Below, piece by piece: positions 17,029 through 25,216 of a stretch of DNA of 64,000 nt. Under the pieces are notes generated by a model that searched no databases, was not told the origin of the DNA, and saw only the letters and a list, made by a program, of their open reading frames with translations. Numbering within the stretch: the stretch's first letter is position 1; each line of letters starts with the position of its first letter. This DNA comes from an uncultured Lachnospiraceae bacterium (GTDB taxonomy: Bacteria > Bacillota > Clostridia > Lachnospirales > Lachnospiraceae), in assembly GCA_902774125.1 (NCBI GenBank), contig CACYHD010000002.1:1-64000 (forward strand), written 5' to 3'. The position numbers and the translations under genes were made by a program.

Positions 17029-18996
17029 TTACTCGTCTAGAGCTTCGTTTAACATCTCTGTTCCTTCAAGAACAAATCTACCCTGTTCTATAATTGGTAT
17101 TTCATTCCCCTCCGAAGTTACTGCAACTATATCGCCTAGTTCCTCATAAGGGATTGTTATATCTGTATGACATCCAAAATATGCTTTTTGCGGCTCAGTC
17201 TTTCTCAAAGCTGAAATCTCATTTTCTCTAGCCACAATTTTTTTGCCATCCGGATTGTATGTATCTAAGTCCTCTTCTCTGCTGTAGCATGTATCTCCTA
17301 CTGCAAAGTGAGGGCCCATTTTTTCGACTATCAAAATCGGAAGCTTATATATGCAATTGTACTTACGTGAAACGCTGTAAGCAGTTGTGTTAGTTCCGAT
17401 TGCGAACTCGCCTATAGGCAATGTTTCATGATTGTTTAATATGTTTTCTTTGATCAGGCGCTTGCACTCCTCTTCATCATCGAAGTTAGAGCAGCTATAT
17501 TCCTTAACGCATCCATCTTCAAAAACAATTGTCAAATCCTTGAAGTTAATATCTCTCAAAAATACGCTGCTGACGTTGAGCACTCCGTTAGTTTTCTTAA
17601 GCATTGGACTTGTGAAAACTTCTCCTAGAGGAATGTTTACGTCTGCCAGACAGTTTTCGAAGTTAGTCTCCTTGGCCGGATCATCAAGCTTATGCATACT
17701 AACCTTTATGTCCGTCTTGTTTTTGCCTCGCCCTGTGACATGAACGTATTCTGCCTGGTCTAATGCATCGATTATTTTTTGCTGAATCTTGCCATATACT
17801 TCAGTGTCAAGCGTATTGATGCGCACTGTTTCCTTGAAGAACTCCTCGAAGTCATCTCCGAAGTCCGGAACAGGCAACGCCATTATTGTAAAGCTTCTCT
17901 CATCGCCGATAATGTATTCATATACAGTTCTAATGTAATCTGTTCTAAACTGAGAGGATATTTTTTGCTGCGCCTCACTTAGCTTGAGAGCTTCCTCCTT
18001 GTTCTTTGGTTCAAAAGGCTTACTTCCAAAAACTTCCAAAACCGCTGGTCCTGCCATCTGAGCAGCCAGCTCCTTGCGCTTGTCGTAAGCGTTTTTTACC
18101 GACTCGAGCTTGCGCTTTACGTAGGCCTTGTCAAGATACAACGCCTCATCCATCTTGTGGTCAAAAGCATATTGCTCGTTAGGGAATATTGTTCCAATAT
18201 CAAAAGCCCCAACAACAGGTCTGAGACCCTCCGCCTGAAGCTGCCTCATAGCCTCTCTCACAATTCGCTCAAAGCCTATATTGAACATAAACTCTGTAAC
18301 ACTCTTGATTGATAAGTCCTTGCCCGTAGCGACAAAACCTCTCTTGTAACCCTCCACATATGTGCTAGCTATATCTTTAATCTCCTTATCACTCAATGTA
18401 TTCAAGTACTCAGACATAATCAACTCGTTGCGTCCCACATACTTGCCGTATCGATATAAGTAATTAGGAGTAGTCAAATTGCTTTCTTTTACTATCGAAG
18501 TGAACACATCATATTCCGGATTAAGTCTGGCTTCCGCCAAAGCGTCCTGGAATATTTCTGAATAATCCCTCTCGAAAGAGTAAATTACATCTTTGACATA
18601 CTGTGTCACATCTTCATGCTCAAGTTCAAAACAGCTGTACACTTCTATTAACAGCTCAATTCTCACGAGAGCGTTTTCTAGATTTCCGCCAAAACAATCC
18701 ATGGCAGCTTTTCTAAGACCTTCATACACATAACAAAGTATCTGGCCTAAGTCCTTGCCCAATTTATTGCACGCATATGTTGGATTAGCATAACTGCTGT
18801 CATAATTTTCCTCTAGGACCTCGTCATACATAGCACTGTTGAGAGTCTTCAACTGGTCAAGAGTAGCAGTTTCAAAAAAGTCACTTTCAAGTTTTTGTAT
18901 TATTTCGTCAACTAGAAGAGCTCTTTTTGCTGCGCACACAAAAAAGTCATCCAAATCTTTATTAAGATTAGGACTCTCTATAAATATCTCTTCCAT
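17029..18996 (-). CDS. M29-family aminopeptidase with a large N-terminal extension
   Basis: The C-terminal part (about 370-655) has the M29 metallo-aminopeptidase pattern: GEV with Glu459, GEF with Glu530 followed by AIGTNTTAYS, Glu558 and His563 in EKMGPHFAVG, and His610/Asp612 in FGCHTDIT. These correspond to the two-metal ligands and catalytic residues of PepS/AmpS-type enzymes, which remove N-terminal residues from peptides in the cytoplasm. Known M29 enzymes have about 370-420 residues; this one has 655. The first 300 or more residues are helical, include VRIELLIEVYSCFELEHEDV and TSYNYL-like helices, and resemble nothing I recognise. There is no signal peptide. It starts 17 bases after the DUF6142 gene and precedes purE by 16, so it is probably part of the same transcript. 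Confidence 0.82.
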   Translation of the reverse strand: MEEIFIESPNLNKDLDDFFVCAAKRALLVDEIIQKLESDFFETATLDQLKTLNSAMYDEVLEENYDSSYANPTYACNKLGKDLGQILCYVYEGLRKAAMDCFGGNLENALVRIELLIEVYSCFELEHEDVTQYVKDVIYSFERDYSEIFQDALAEARLNPEYDVFTSIVKESNLTTPNYLYRYGKYVGRNELIMSEYLNTLSDKEIKDIASTYVEGYKRGFVATGKDLSIKSVTEFMFNIGFERIVREAMRQLQAEGLRPVVGAFDIGTIFPNEQYAFDHKMDEALYLDKAYVKRKLESVKNAYDKRKELAAQMAGPAVLEVFGSKPFEPKNKEEALKLSEAQQKISSQFRTDYIRTVYEYIIGDERSFTIMALPVPDFGDDFEEFFKETVRINTLDTEVYGKIQQKIIDALDQAEYVHVTGRGKNKTDIKVSMHKLDDPAKETNFENCLADVNIPLGEVFTSPMLKKTNGVLNVSSVFLRDINFKDLTIVFEDGCVKEYSCSNFDDEEECKRLIKENILNNHETLPIGEFAIGTNTTAYSVSRKYNCIYKLPILIVEKMGPHFAVGDTCYSREEDLDTYNPDGKKIVARENEISALRKTEPQKAYFGCHTDITIPYEELGDIVAVTSEGNEIPIIEQGRFVLEGTEMLNEALDE

Positions 18997-19013
18997 CGCT
19001 CACCCTTATCAGT

Positions 19014-19364
19014 CTATACATATGTCAAATACAACAACAATATTCCAACCCAGATAGCTCCATTAGCACCTGAACCAATGTATGAAAATTTTAAAAATTT
19101 ATTGCTCTCATCAAAACTTGTTATTCCAACAATAAATCCAAATATTGCACTGAAAAATGTGAAGATCATCATCAATCCGACAAAAATGCCTGACTTGCCA
19201 TCCTCGATAATTGTTGTAGTTATAATGAGGGCAAGAAAAGCCAAGTTACAAAGAGCAATCAGACATGATGTTCTTCCACCCTCTGTAAACTTACTTAGAG
19301 GTATTCGTCTATCCTTTTTTTCTTCTCTTGTAGGCTTAGGCGCCTTGGCCTTTTTATCAAACAT
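19014..19364 (-). CDS. Small three-helix membrane protein, DUF6142-like
   Basis: The protein has 116 residues with a charged cytoplasmic N-terminus (KKAKAPKPTREEKKDRR) and three hydrophobic helices at about 35-52, 59-82 and 92-115. It resembles the small clostridial DUF6142 proteins, for which I know no function. ATG 19364 has a GGGAG-type site. It sits between vanZ (35 bases) and the M29 gene (17 bases) in a run of closely spaced genes. Confidence 0.7.
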   Translation of the reverse strand: MFDKKAKAPKPTREEKKDRRIPLSKFTEGGRTSCLIALCNLAFLALIITTTIIEDGKSGIFVGLMMIFTFFSAIFGFIVGITSFDESNKFLKFSYIGSGANGAIWVGILLLYLTYV

Positions 19365-19399
19365 TTTTTCTCCCAGATTTATTGTTTACTTATATGTGA

Positions 19400-19849
19400 T
19401 CACTGCACTAGCCTTGCAAAAAGATAACAAATGTATCCGACAAAGCCACCGACAGTATTAAGTATTATATCGTCAATATCAAAAGCTCCGACTACAGTAA
19501 AGTACTGAATTAACTCGATAGCTGCTGACAAAGCAACAGTCAAAGCCATTACTGTAAAAAAGTTTTTAAGGTATTTCTTTTTTGCACTTGCAGGAACTAA
19601 CAATCCGAAAGGAACAAAAATCAAAATGTTACCTACCAGATTAGTCAACGTGATCCCCCAACCATACGTATACCTCATACTCCAAAATCTTTTTATTTCT
19701 TTAAATGGAACGACATTGAAAGTTCTGCTTCTTCCTTGAATCTGTCTACCCAAATCATCGCTAAAAAACATAAAGAAAATCAACAGAGCAATATATGCAA
19801 TTAACAATATTCTATTTAAAATTCTTCCTTTTCTTGCACGAGAAGACAT
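19400..19849 (-). CDS. VanZ-family membrane protein
   Basis: A VanZ-like protein of 149 residues with four hydrophobic segments (about 12-28, 62-80, 90-108 and 120-145). Family features visible are the conserved NLVGNILIFVPFGLLVP and the C-terminal AIELIQYFTVVGAFDIDDIILNTVGGFVGY. VanZ of Enterococcus gives low-level teicoplanin resistance, but most family members have no defined role, so resistance should not be assumed. It follows pyrE by 15 bases. Confidence 0.9.
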   Translation of the reverse strand: MSSRARKGRILNRILLIAYIALLIFFMFFSDDLGRQIQGRSRTFNVVPFKEIKRFWSMRYTYGWGITLTNLVGNILIFVPFGLLVPASAKKKYLKNFFTVMALTVALSAAIELIQYFTVVGAFDIDDIILNTVGGFVGYICYLFARLVQ

Positions 19850-19864
19850 TAATTAACTCCTTGA

Positions 19865-20527
19865 TTATTTTACTCCATATTCTTCGTAATAAGCATCGAT
19901 TCTAGACATTAGTTCGTCGTCTAGTTTGTTTTTGCTTGATAGGTATTCTACTACTTCTTCCATTGTTACAATAGCGTTAGCGTCAAAACCATATTTTTCC
20001 TTGATTTCGTCTAATGCGCTTTTGTTAGTAGTCAAACCTTTTTCCATTCTGTTGAGAGATACCATTAGGCCGATAATCTCAACATCACCCTGCTCTTTGA
20101 TAATAGGGAATGTCTCTTCGATTGACTTACCTGATGTAGTAACGTCCTCGATAATTACAACCTTATCTCCATCCTTCATCTTACTTCCTAGAAGGATACC
20201 TGTATCTCCGTGGTCTTTAACCTCTTTTCTATTAGAACTATACTTGATCTCCTTGCCGTAAAGTTCACTAAAAGCAATACATGTAGCAACACCTAGAGGA
20301 ATTCCCTTATATGCCGGTCCAAAAAGAATGTCAAAATCATCTCCATAATTGTCATGAATAGCCTTGGCATAATACTGACCTAGCTTGTGTAACTGACTTC
20401 CTGTAACATAAGCGCCTGCATTCATAAAAAATGGGGATTTTCTACCACTCTTAAGTGTGAAATCTCCAAACTTCAATACATCGCTTTCAATCATAAAATC
20501 AATAAATTCCTGCTTGTATGCTTCCAT
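19865..20527 (-). CDS. pyrE: Orotate phosphoribosyltransferase
   Basis: PyrE couples orotate to PRPP to make OMP, step 5 of pyrimidine synthesis. The 220 residues fit the family. The PRPP-binding motif VVIIEDVTTSGKSIEE is at about 120-135, and the orotate/PRPP loop SNRKEVKDHGDTG is upstream. ATG 20527 sits behind GGAGGAG. It is separated from the other pyr genes (24.3-29.2 kb) by the M64 peptidase gene, and leads a - strand gene string that runs on to the purine genes. The upstream 160 bases are AT-rich with several TATAAT-like boxes but no clear attenuator. Confidence 0.96.
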   Translation of the reverse strand: MEAYKQEFIDFMIESDVLKFGDFTLKSGRKSPFFMNAGAYVTGSQLHKLGQYYAKAIHDNYGDDFDILFGPAYKGIPLGVATCIAFSELYGKEIKYSSNRKEVKDHGDTGILLGSKMKDGDKVVIIEDVTTSGKSIEETFPIIKEQGDVEIIGLMVSLNRMEKGLTTNKSALDEIKEKYGFDANAIVTMEEVVEYLSSKNKLDDELMSRIDAYYEEYGVK

Positions 20528-20679
20528 TTTTGCTCTCCTCCATTTTTTAAATATCTGTTATATCTTATCACGAAAAAACAAGTTAAACAATCCCATTATA
20601 TGCCCATTTATAGTGCATTTTTTATAGCTTGCCCAAAAATAGATATTCCAAAAAGATCAGTTTTTAAATACTATAAATA

Positions 20680-20778
20680 CTCACATTGAAAAAGTGGTTT
20701 CTTAAAAAACATTTTAATAAGGCAATAAGATTTGCCTTATTAAGTTTTTTTTAGAAACCACTTTTATAATTTGATGTA
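20680..20778. repeat. Long inverted-repeat element, short copy
   Basis: A near-perfect inverted repeat spans 20691-20765. The left arm AAAGTGGTTTCTT... ends in TAATAAGGCAA, then a 4-6-base loop, and the right arm TTGCCTTATTAAG ... AGAAACCACTTT returns. Similarity between the two outer flanks (left ACTCACATTGAAAAAGTGG, right CCACTTTTATAATTTGAT) extends it to about 20680-20778. The same termini frame a larger element at 58.88-59.1 kb. It carries no gene and lies just after the M64 gene, where the RNA hairpin could also act as a terminator. Confidence 0.85.
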
Positions 20779-20788
20779 ACAAAGCTAT

Positions 20789-23700
20789 TTAATAATTAAC
20801 CTTTGAATAGCCGCTGTTTACCACAGACAAAATGTTGTTGTACAAATAGTTGTGTCTGTTGGCGTTAGGCATCTTTCTGTTTTTGTATAGATTGTCTGCT
20901 ACGTCATAAACATTGTATGTAACACTGTCTGAATATGAAACAGTTCCGTCTGTGTACTTGGCATATGCTCTTGCTACAAACTTGGCCTGGAATTCCTTCT
21001 TAGTATTTACTGCAAATAGCATTGTCATAGCATAAGAAGATGCCATTGGCGAATTAGATGAAACTGTAGCAAGCTTTCCTGTGTTAGTACTCTTGTATGT
21101 TGCTACACTTGAGTTTTTGCTTCCAAGTACAAGATCTGAAGCTGAAACTTTGCTGCTTAGACCGTAAATCATTCCAGATTCCTGCAATGTCTTTCCGTTG
21201 TTTTTGCTGTCAACAGAGTATACAACTCTCATACCGTTTTTGCTTATGCCGATGCTGTAACCGTTGATTTCTACGCCGTTGGCAATTGTGCCTACCTGGC
21301 TGGCCTTAACAAACGCGAAGAAGTCTACGTTCGCAACATAATAAGCATTGTTCTCTGTAACATACTTAGTGATAATTGTATGCTTGCCTGATGATATTTC
21401 CTTGCTTAGTGTTCCTTCCAAAGTTCCATACTCGGCCCATGAACCAGCGTTGTTAGGAAGCGCGATGTTTCCTACATGGTTGTTAGTGTTATCAACATAT
21501 ACTTCAATATGTCCTGATGCCACACCTCTTGGACTTGAGTATTTGAGTTTGAAGCCTCTTGCTTTTTCGCCAAAGTTGACATTCTCATAAGTCATTGTCA
21601 CGCCGTTAGTAATACCACCGATGTTGTGTCCGTTACTTGCGTTGCTGTTATCATCGATTACACCACCCTGATTAGATGTGAAATACTCTGCCTCGATAGT
21701 TCCAAAAGCGTTAAGTATTCTTGGCGCTGTAGTTGTTGGCGCCTGTGTTGTAGTTGGTGTAATGTCTTCCATCTTGAATGATGTAATATCAAACTTAAGT
21801 CCTGCCGGAGCAGATCCCAAGTCGAAGAACATCTGTGCTGTACCACCTGATGTGAAATTAACTGATATCTGGCTATTGCCGTTTGCAATTGTAGTTGTCG
21901 CGCTTTCAGTTCCTGTTTTGTCCTCTTTGAATTTGACATTAGATACTGCTGCGCTTGATGTATATCCTACAGTACATCTATACTGATGTCCTGCTGTCAA
22001 ACCAATCTCTTTAGTTTTGAGCTGAATAGACCACTCGCCACCGCCGGCGTTTTGTACGTAGAGTTTAAAGTTGCCATAAGAGCCACCGTCCTTGTAGCCA
22101 CCTGTCGGATTGCCGCCCCAACCGTTAGCGAAGTATGTTGACCAATAGTTGAGCTCTGTCCACTCCGCTCCTGACTTTGTGTAACCTGATGGCAATGTGC
22201 CGCCACCGCTCACTTCCTGACTCTGGAATGCAAAAACAGGATATCCTGAGCCTTGCTTCCAAACGTTGTGAACTGAGTTAAGTTTATTAGTTAGTGATCC
22301 ATTAGAAAAGTCTGAATCGTTTTTGCTCACTGCTCCATTGTCTGAAGTTGATGTTCCTGCAAGGAAGTAGCAAGACTCAACACTTCCGCCTGGCTTATAA
22401 CCAACTATACCGCCGTTAAATCCATTGCCAGTATATGTTGAACCTCTGTTATAGCAGTTTTTGATAAGACCACCGTCTTGCCATCCAACCATACCGCCGC
22501 AAACCTGGCTAGTTGATGTAACACTTGCAATATTGTAGCAATCTTCAATAACGCCTCCGCTTACAAGGTGTCCTGCGATACCGCCTACGCCGTTAGAAGC
22601 TTTAACGCTTCCTGACATAGAACACTGTTCGATTCTACCTTTACACTCACCTGCAATACCGCCAGTGTACCATTCGTCACTTGTTATGTTGCAGTTATCA
22701 AGTGTAAGATTCTTTACAACACCAGTCTCGCCTACTTCAGAGAATAGGCCATAACCTCTGCCGCTTGCGCTAACTGTTAGGTTAGAAATCTTATGTCCGT
22801 TACCGTTGAATGTTCCGTTCCAAGAACCTACTCTATTTATTGTTCCATTAAAGTTAATGTCGTTGGCCAATGTTACTGTTTTGCCGTTTGAAGCTGCGCC
22901 ATTTGCAAGCTTTTCGAGTAGTGCTCTGAGTTCTGATGCATTAGATATTACTGTGTTGTCAGCTATTTTTTTGCCAATATCTTCAGCAATCACCTGTCGA
23001 ATCTGTCTCTTACAAACTTCACAAAACTCCTTCTTCAAGTAACGCATCTCACAATTTTCGTGTGGACGATACCAGTCATTGACTCCTGCCTCGCTAAAAG
23101 GATACAAGCCAACATTGTTTTTGCCGACAAGATCGTGCCACTTACAATTGTTAGGATTGCTCTCGTGAGTTCTGTTAGGTGCTTCACTTCTGTTCCACTG
23201 ATCTGTTGTTGACTCCCAGTACTCATCAGCTAGATGACCGCCTGTATGACCAAACTCGTGAAATGCTATATCCGCAGAGTCAGAATGAGCTGATAGACAG
23301 CAAACGCTTCCACCTGAACCGCCGTACTTGTCACTATTACATACTACGATAGGACATACGCATTCTGGCATGTACTGCTTAACAATATTCCAAACTCTAT
23401 CATAATCGTGAACACAAACTAATCTCTCGATTCCGTTGTTGTTGAATGTTGCCTTAAAAAATGTATCGTATGGTGCGTTAGGATCTAATGAAGTACCGCT
23501 CGCATTAGAAACTGTACATACCGCACGAATGTTAATCTTGTTGCGGATATTACTCTCATTAAATGGAGATCTCTCCATAAAGTAGTTAGCCATTCTTTGA
23601 GCTTGCTGCAAAAACTTGTCCTGCTCACCGGCTGTATATCCGTCACCACAAATAAGAATACAGTAGTTCTCTGAATCAGAACCGTTGTTAACTAATTCTC

Positions 23701-23977
23701 TTGTTGCAAAGTTATATGTCTCTGCAATTTGAGTTACTTCGCCTCTCTTAGCTCTAGCCGCATCACTAAAGTCAACAAAACTACTTGTATCTACTTCTTC
23801 GTGATGAAGTTTTCCGCTAGGTGAAAAAACCTCAACTAGCTCTGTTGCACGCTCAGGTTTCTTTTCCTCGCCTGCAGTTTCAATAGCCCAAACCAAATTA
23901 GGAACAATTGAAACAACTAATGCTAACGCCAAAAAAGAAGCGCCAATTTTTCTAGCCCATTTCTTCAAGTTATTCAT
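20789..23977 (-). CDS. Secreted M64-family peptidase with GLUG repeats and CBM6-like domain
   Basis: The frame opens at 24010, but ATG 23977 is preferred: GGAAGGAG lies 5-6 bases upstream and the product begins MNNLKKWARKIGASFLALAL, a signal peptide ending near residue 31 (VWA). The product has 1062 residues. The peptidase domain (about 85-340) carries the zinc motif HEFGH at 240-244 within HEFGHTGGHLADEYW, as in Peptidase_M64, the family that includes IgA proteases of gut clostridia. GLUG-like repeats follow (about 355-600; GGIAGEC, GGIAGHL, GGMVGW, GGIVGYK). Then comes a beta-sandwich region, and a CBM6-like domain at about 765-895 (IEAEYFTSNQGG ... ANVDFFAF). The mix suggests a protease that binds glycans or glycoproteins. 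The true protein substrate is not known. Confidence 0.87.
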   Translation of the reverse strand: MNNLKKWARKIGASFLALALVVSIVPNLVWAIETAGEEKKPERATELVEVFSPSGKLHHEEVDTSSFVDFSDAARAKRGEVTQIAETYNFATRELVNNGSDSENYCILICGDGYTAGEQDKFLQQAQRMANYFMERSPFNESNIRNKINIRAVCTVSNASGTSLDPNAPYDTFFKATFNNNGIERLVCVHDYDRVWNIVKQYMPECVCPIVVCNSDKYGGSGGSVCCLSAHSDSADIAFHEFGHTGGHLADEYWESTTDQWNRSEAPNRTHESNPNNCKWHDLVGKNNVGLYPFSEAGVNDWYRPHENCEMRYLKKEFCEVCKRQIRQVIAEDIGKKIADNTVISNASELRALLEKLANGAASNGKTVTLANDINFNGTINRVGSWNGTFNGNGHKISNLTVSASGRGYGLFSEVGETGVVKNLTLDNCNITSDEWYTGGIAGECKGRIEQCSMSGSVKASNGVGGIAGHLVSGGVIEDCYNIASVTSTSQVCGGMVGWQDGGLIKNCYNRGSTYTGNGFNGGIVGYKPGGSVESCYFLAGTSTSDNGAVSKNDSDFSNGSLTNKLNSVHNVWKQGSGYPVFAFQSQEVSGGGTLPSGYTKSGAEWTELNYWSTYFANGWGGNPTGGYKDGGSYGNFKLYVQNAGGGEWSIQLKTKEIGLTAGHQYRCTVGYTSSAAVSNVKFKEDKTGTESATTTIANGNSQISVNFTSGGTAQMFFDLGSAPAGLKFDITSFKMEDITPTTTQAPTTTAPRILNAFGTIEAEYFTSNQGGVIDDNSNASNGHNIGGITNGVTMTYENVNFGEKARGFKLKYSSPRGVASGHIEVYVDNTNNHVGNIALPNNAGSWAEYGTLEGTLSKEISSGKHTIITKYVTENNAYYVANVDFFAFVKASQVGTIANGVEINGYSIGISKNGMRVVYSVDSKNNGKTLQESGMIYGLSSKVSASDLVLGSKNSSVATYKSTNTGKLATVSSNSPMASSYAMTMLFAVNTKKEFQAKFVARAYAKYTDGTVSYSDSVTYNVYDVADNLYKNRKMPNANRHNYLYNNILSVVNSGYSKVNY

Positions 23978-24064
23978 TTTTTCTCCTTCCGTATACACTG
24001 TTCTAACCAAAAATAATTCTTTTCACGTTGGTCTTAAATGTTTCCGTCTCTTAACATTGCTTGC

Positions 24065-24093
24065 ATTATAGCATAGCCAGTATTATTTTTAAA
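24065..24093 (-). promoter_or_regulatory. Extended -10 promoter of the M64 peptidase gene
   Basis: On the - strand, TGCTATAAT gives a perfect -10 with the TGn extension. The -35 box 17 bases upstream is weak (TTTAAA). The leader to ATG 23977 is about 80 bases. Confidence 0.5.
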
Positions 24094-24129
24094 TTAAAAA
24101 ACATACCATAACAAAATACAATGCATATT

Positions 24130-24176
24130 TCAAAAAAAGAGGAATTACCTTTTTATTACATAAGGCAATTCCTCTT
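24130..24176 (-). terminator. Terminator of the pyr cluster
   Basis: On the - strand, AAGAGGAATTGCCTT, a 10-base loop and AAGGTAATTCCTCTT form a 15-bp stem with one mismatch, followed by seven T. It lies downstream of pyrD and before the M64 promoter region is reached. Confidence 0.85.
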
Positions 24177-24202
24177 ATTATTTTATGACATATGTCTATC
24201 TG

Positions 24203-24306
24203 TTTTTATCTCGTTCGGTCAATCAACTCATTAATATTTTTATTTAACGAGGCCAATCAACTCATTAATTTTTTTATTTAACGAGGCCAATCAACTCATT
24301 AATATC
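24203..24306. repeat. 34-bp tandem repeat duplicating the 3' end of pyrD
   Basis: Three copies of a 34-base unit containing (in + orientation) GG[CT]CAATCAACTCATTAAT start their GGYC cores at 24217, 24251 and 24285, so the period is exactly 34. The third copy is the real end of pyrD, encoding INELIGLVK and the TAA stop. The second copy is nearly identical and lies beyond the stop; the first is diverged. Confidence 0.9.
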
Positions 24307-25188
24307 TTTAACGCCATGTCTAATCATGTACTCCTCAATTCCCTTAACAACCTCTTCTGTTGCTGTTGGATTATAGAAGTTAGCAGTTCCAACTGATACC
24401 ATTGTTGCGCCGGCAAGAATCATTTCGATAGCATCCTCGTATGTAGCGATTCCACCCATTCCGATAATCGGTACATCAACAGCATTGGCAACTTGATAAA
24501 CCATTCTTACTGCAACAGGATGAATAGCTGGGCCTGACAATCCACCAGTTTTGTTTGCAAGAACAAAGTTTTGTCTTTCAATATCAATCTTCATTCCTGT
24601 AATTGTGTTAATAAGTGATAATGCATCTGCGCCACCGCTAACTGCAGCTTTGGCCATCTCAGTAATGTCAGTTACGTTAGGGCTAAGCTTCATAACTACC
24701 GGCTGCTTAGCAACTTTTTTGACTTCCTTAGTAATAGCTTCAACCGCCTTAGGATCCTGGCCAAAAGCGATTCCACCTTCCTTAACGTTAGGGCATGAAA
24801 TGTTAATCTCTAACATATCCACATCCTCGTCTGCCATCTTTTCTACAACATCAATATATTCCTCTGTGCTATGACCGCAAACATTTACAATAATCTTTGT
24901 GTCGAACTTGCGCAAAAACGGAATGTCTCTTGATGCAAAAACATCAATACCAGGGTTTTGTAAACCTACTGCGTTAAGCATTCCACCGTATGTCTCTGCC
25001 ACTCTTGGAGTTGGATTTCCTTCCCAAGGAACTGATGCCACACCTTTTGTAGTTACAGCACCTAGCTTGTTCAAGTCAACGAACTGACTGAACTCCTCGC
25101 CTGATCCAAATGTACCTGATGCAACTGTTACAGGATTTTTGAATTCAACTCCTGCTATATTTACTTTTGTGTTAATATCCTTATTCAT
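24274..25188 (-). CDS. pyrD: Dihydroorotate dehydrogenase B, catalytic subunit (PyrDB)
   Basis: A class 1B dihydroorotate dehydrogenase of 304 residues, which oxidises dihydroorotate with FMN and passes electrons through PyrK to NAD+. The start is NTKVNIAGVEFKNPVTVASGTFGSGEEF; catalytic-loop motifs EINISCPNVKEGG and VMKLSPNVTD and the phosphate-binding IIGMGGIATYEDAIEMI with MVSVGTANF are visible. The active-site Cys is in NISCPN, as in type 1 enzymes. It follows pyrK by 28 bases and is the last gene of the cluster. Its 3' end has been tandemly duplicated just beyond the stop codon. Confidence 0.96.
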   Translation of the reverse strand: MNKDINTKVNIAGVEFKNPVTVASGTFGSGEEFSQFVDLNKLGAVTTKGVASVPWEGNPTPRVAETYGGMLNAVGLQNPGIDVFASRDIPFLRKFDTKIIVNVCGHSTEEYIDVVEKMADEDVDMLEINISCPNVKEGGIAFGQDPKAVEAITKEVKKVAKQPVVMKLSPNVTDITEMAKAAVSGGADALSLINTITGMKIDIERQNFVLANKTGGLSGPAIHPVAVRMVYQVANAVDVPIIGMGGIATYEDAIEMILAGATMVSVGTANFYNPTATEEVVKGIEEYMIRHGVKDINELIGLVK

Positions 25189-25216
25189 ATTATTCCTCTT
25201 TGTTAATAAGATTGTT

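Noticed and set aside
19400-19849. VanZ as glycopeptide resistance gene
   Set aside because: The family is widespread without resistance function and no vanHAX genes are present.
20528-20690. PyrR attenuator or T-box upstream of pyrE
   Set aside because: No anti-terminator/terminator pair or PyrR-binding hairpin was found; there are only overlapping AT-rich promoter-like boxes.
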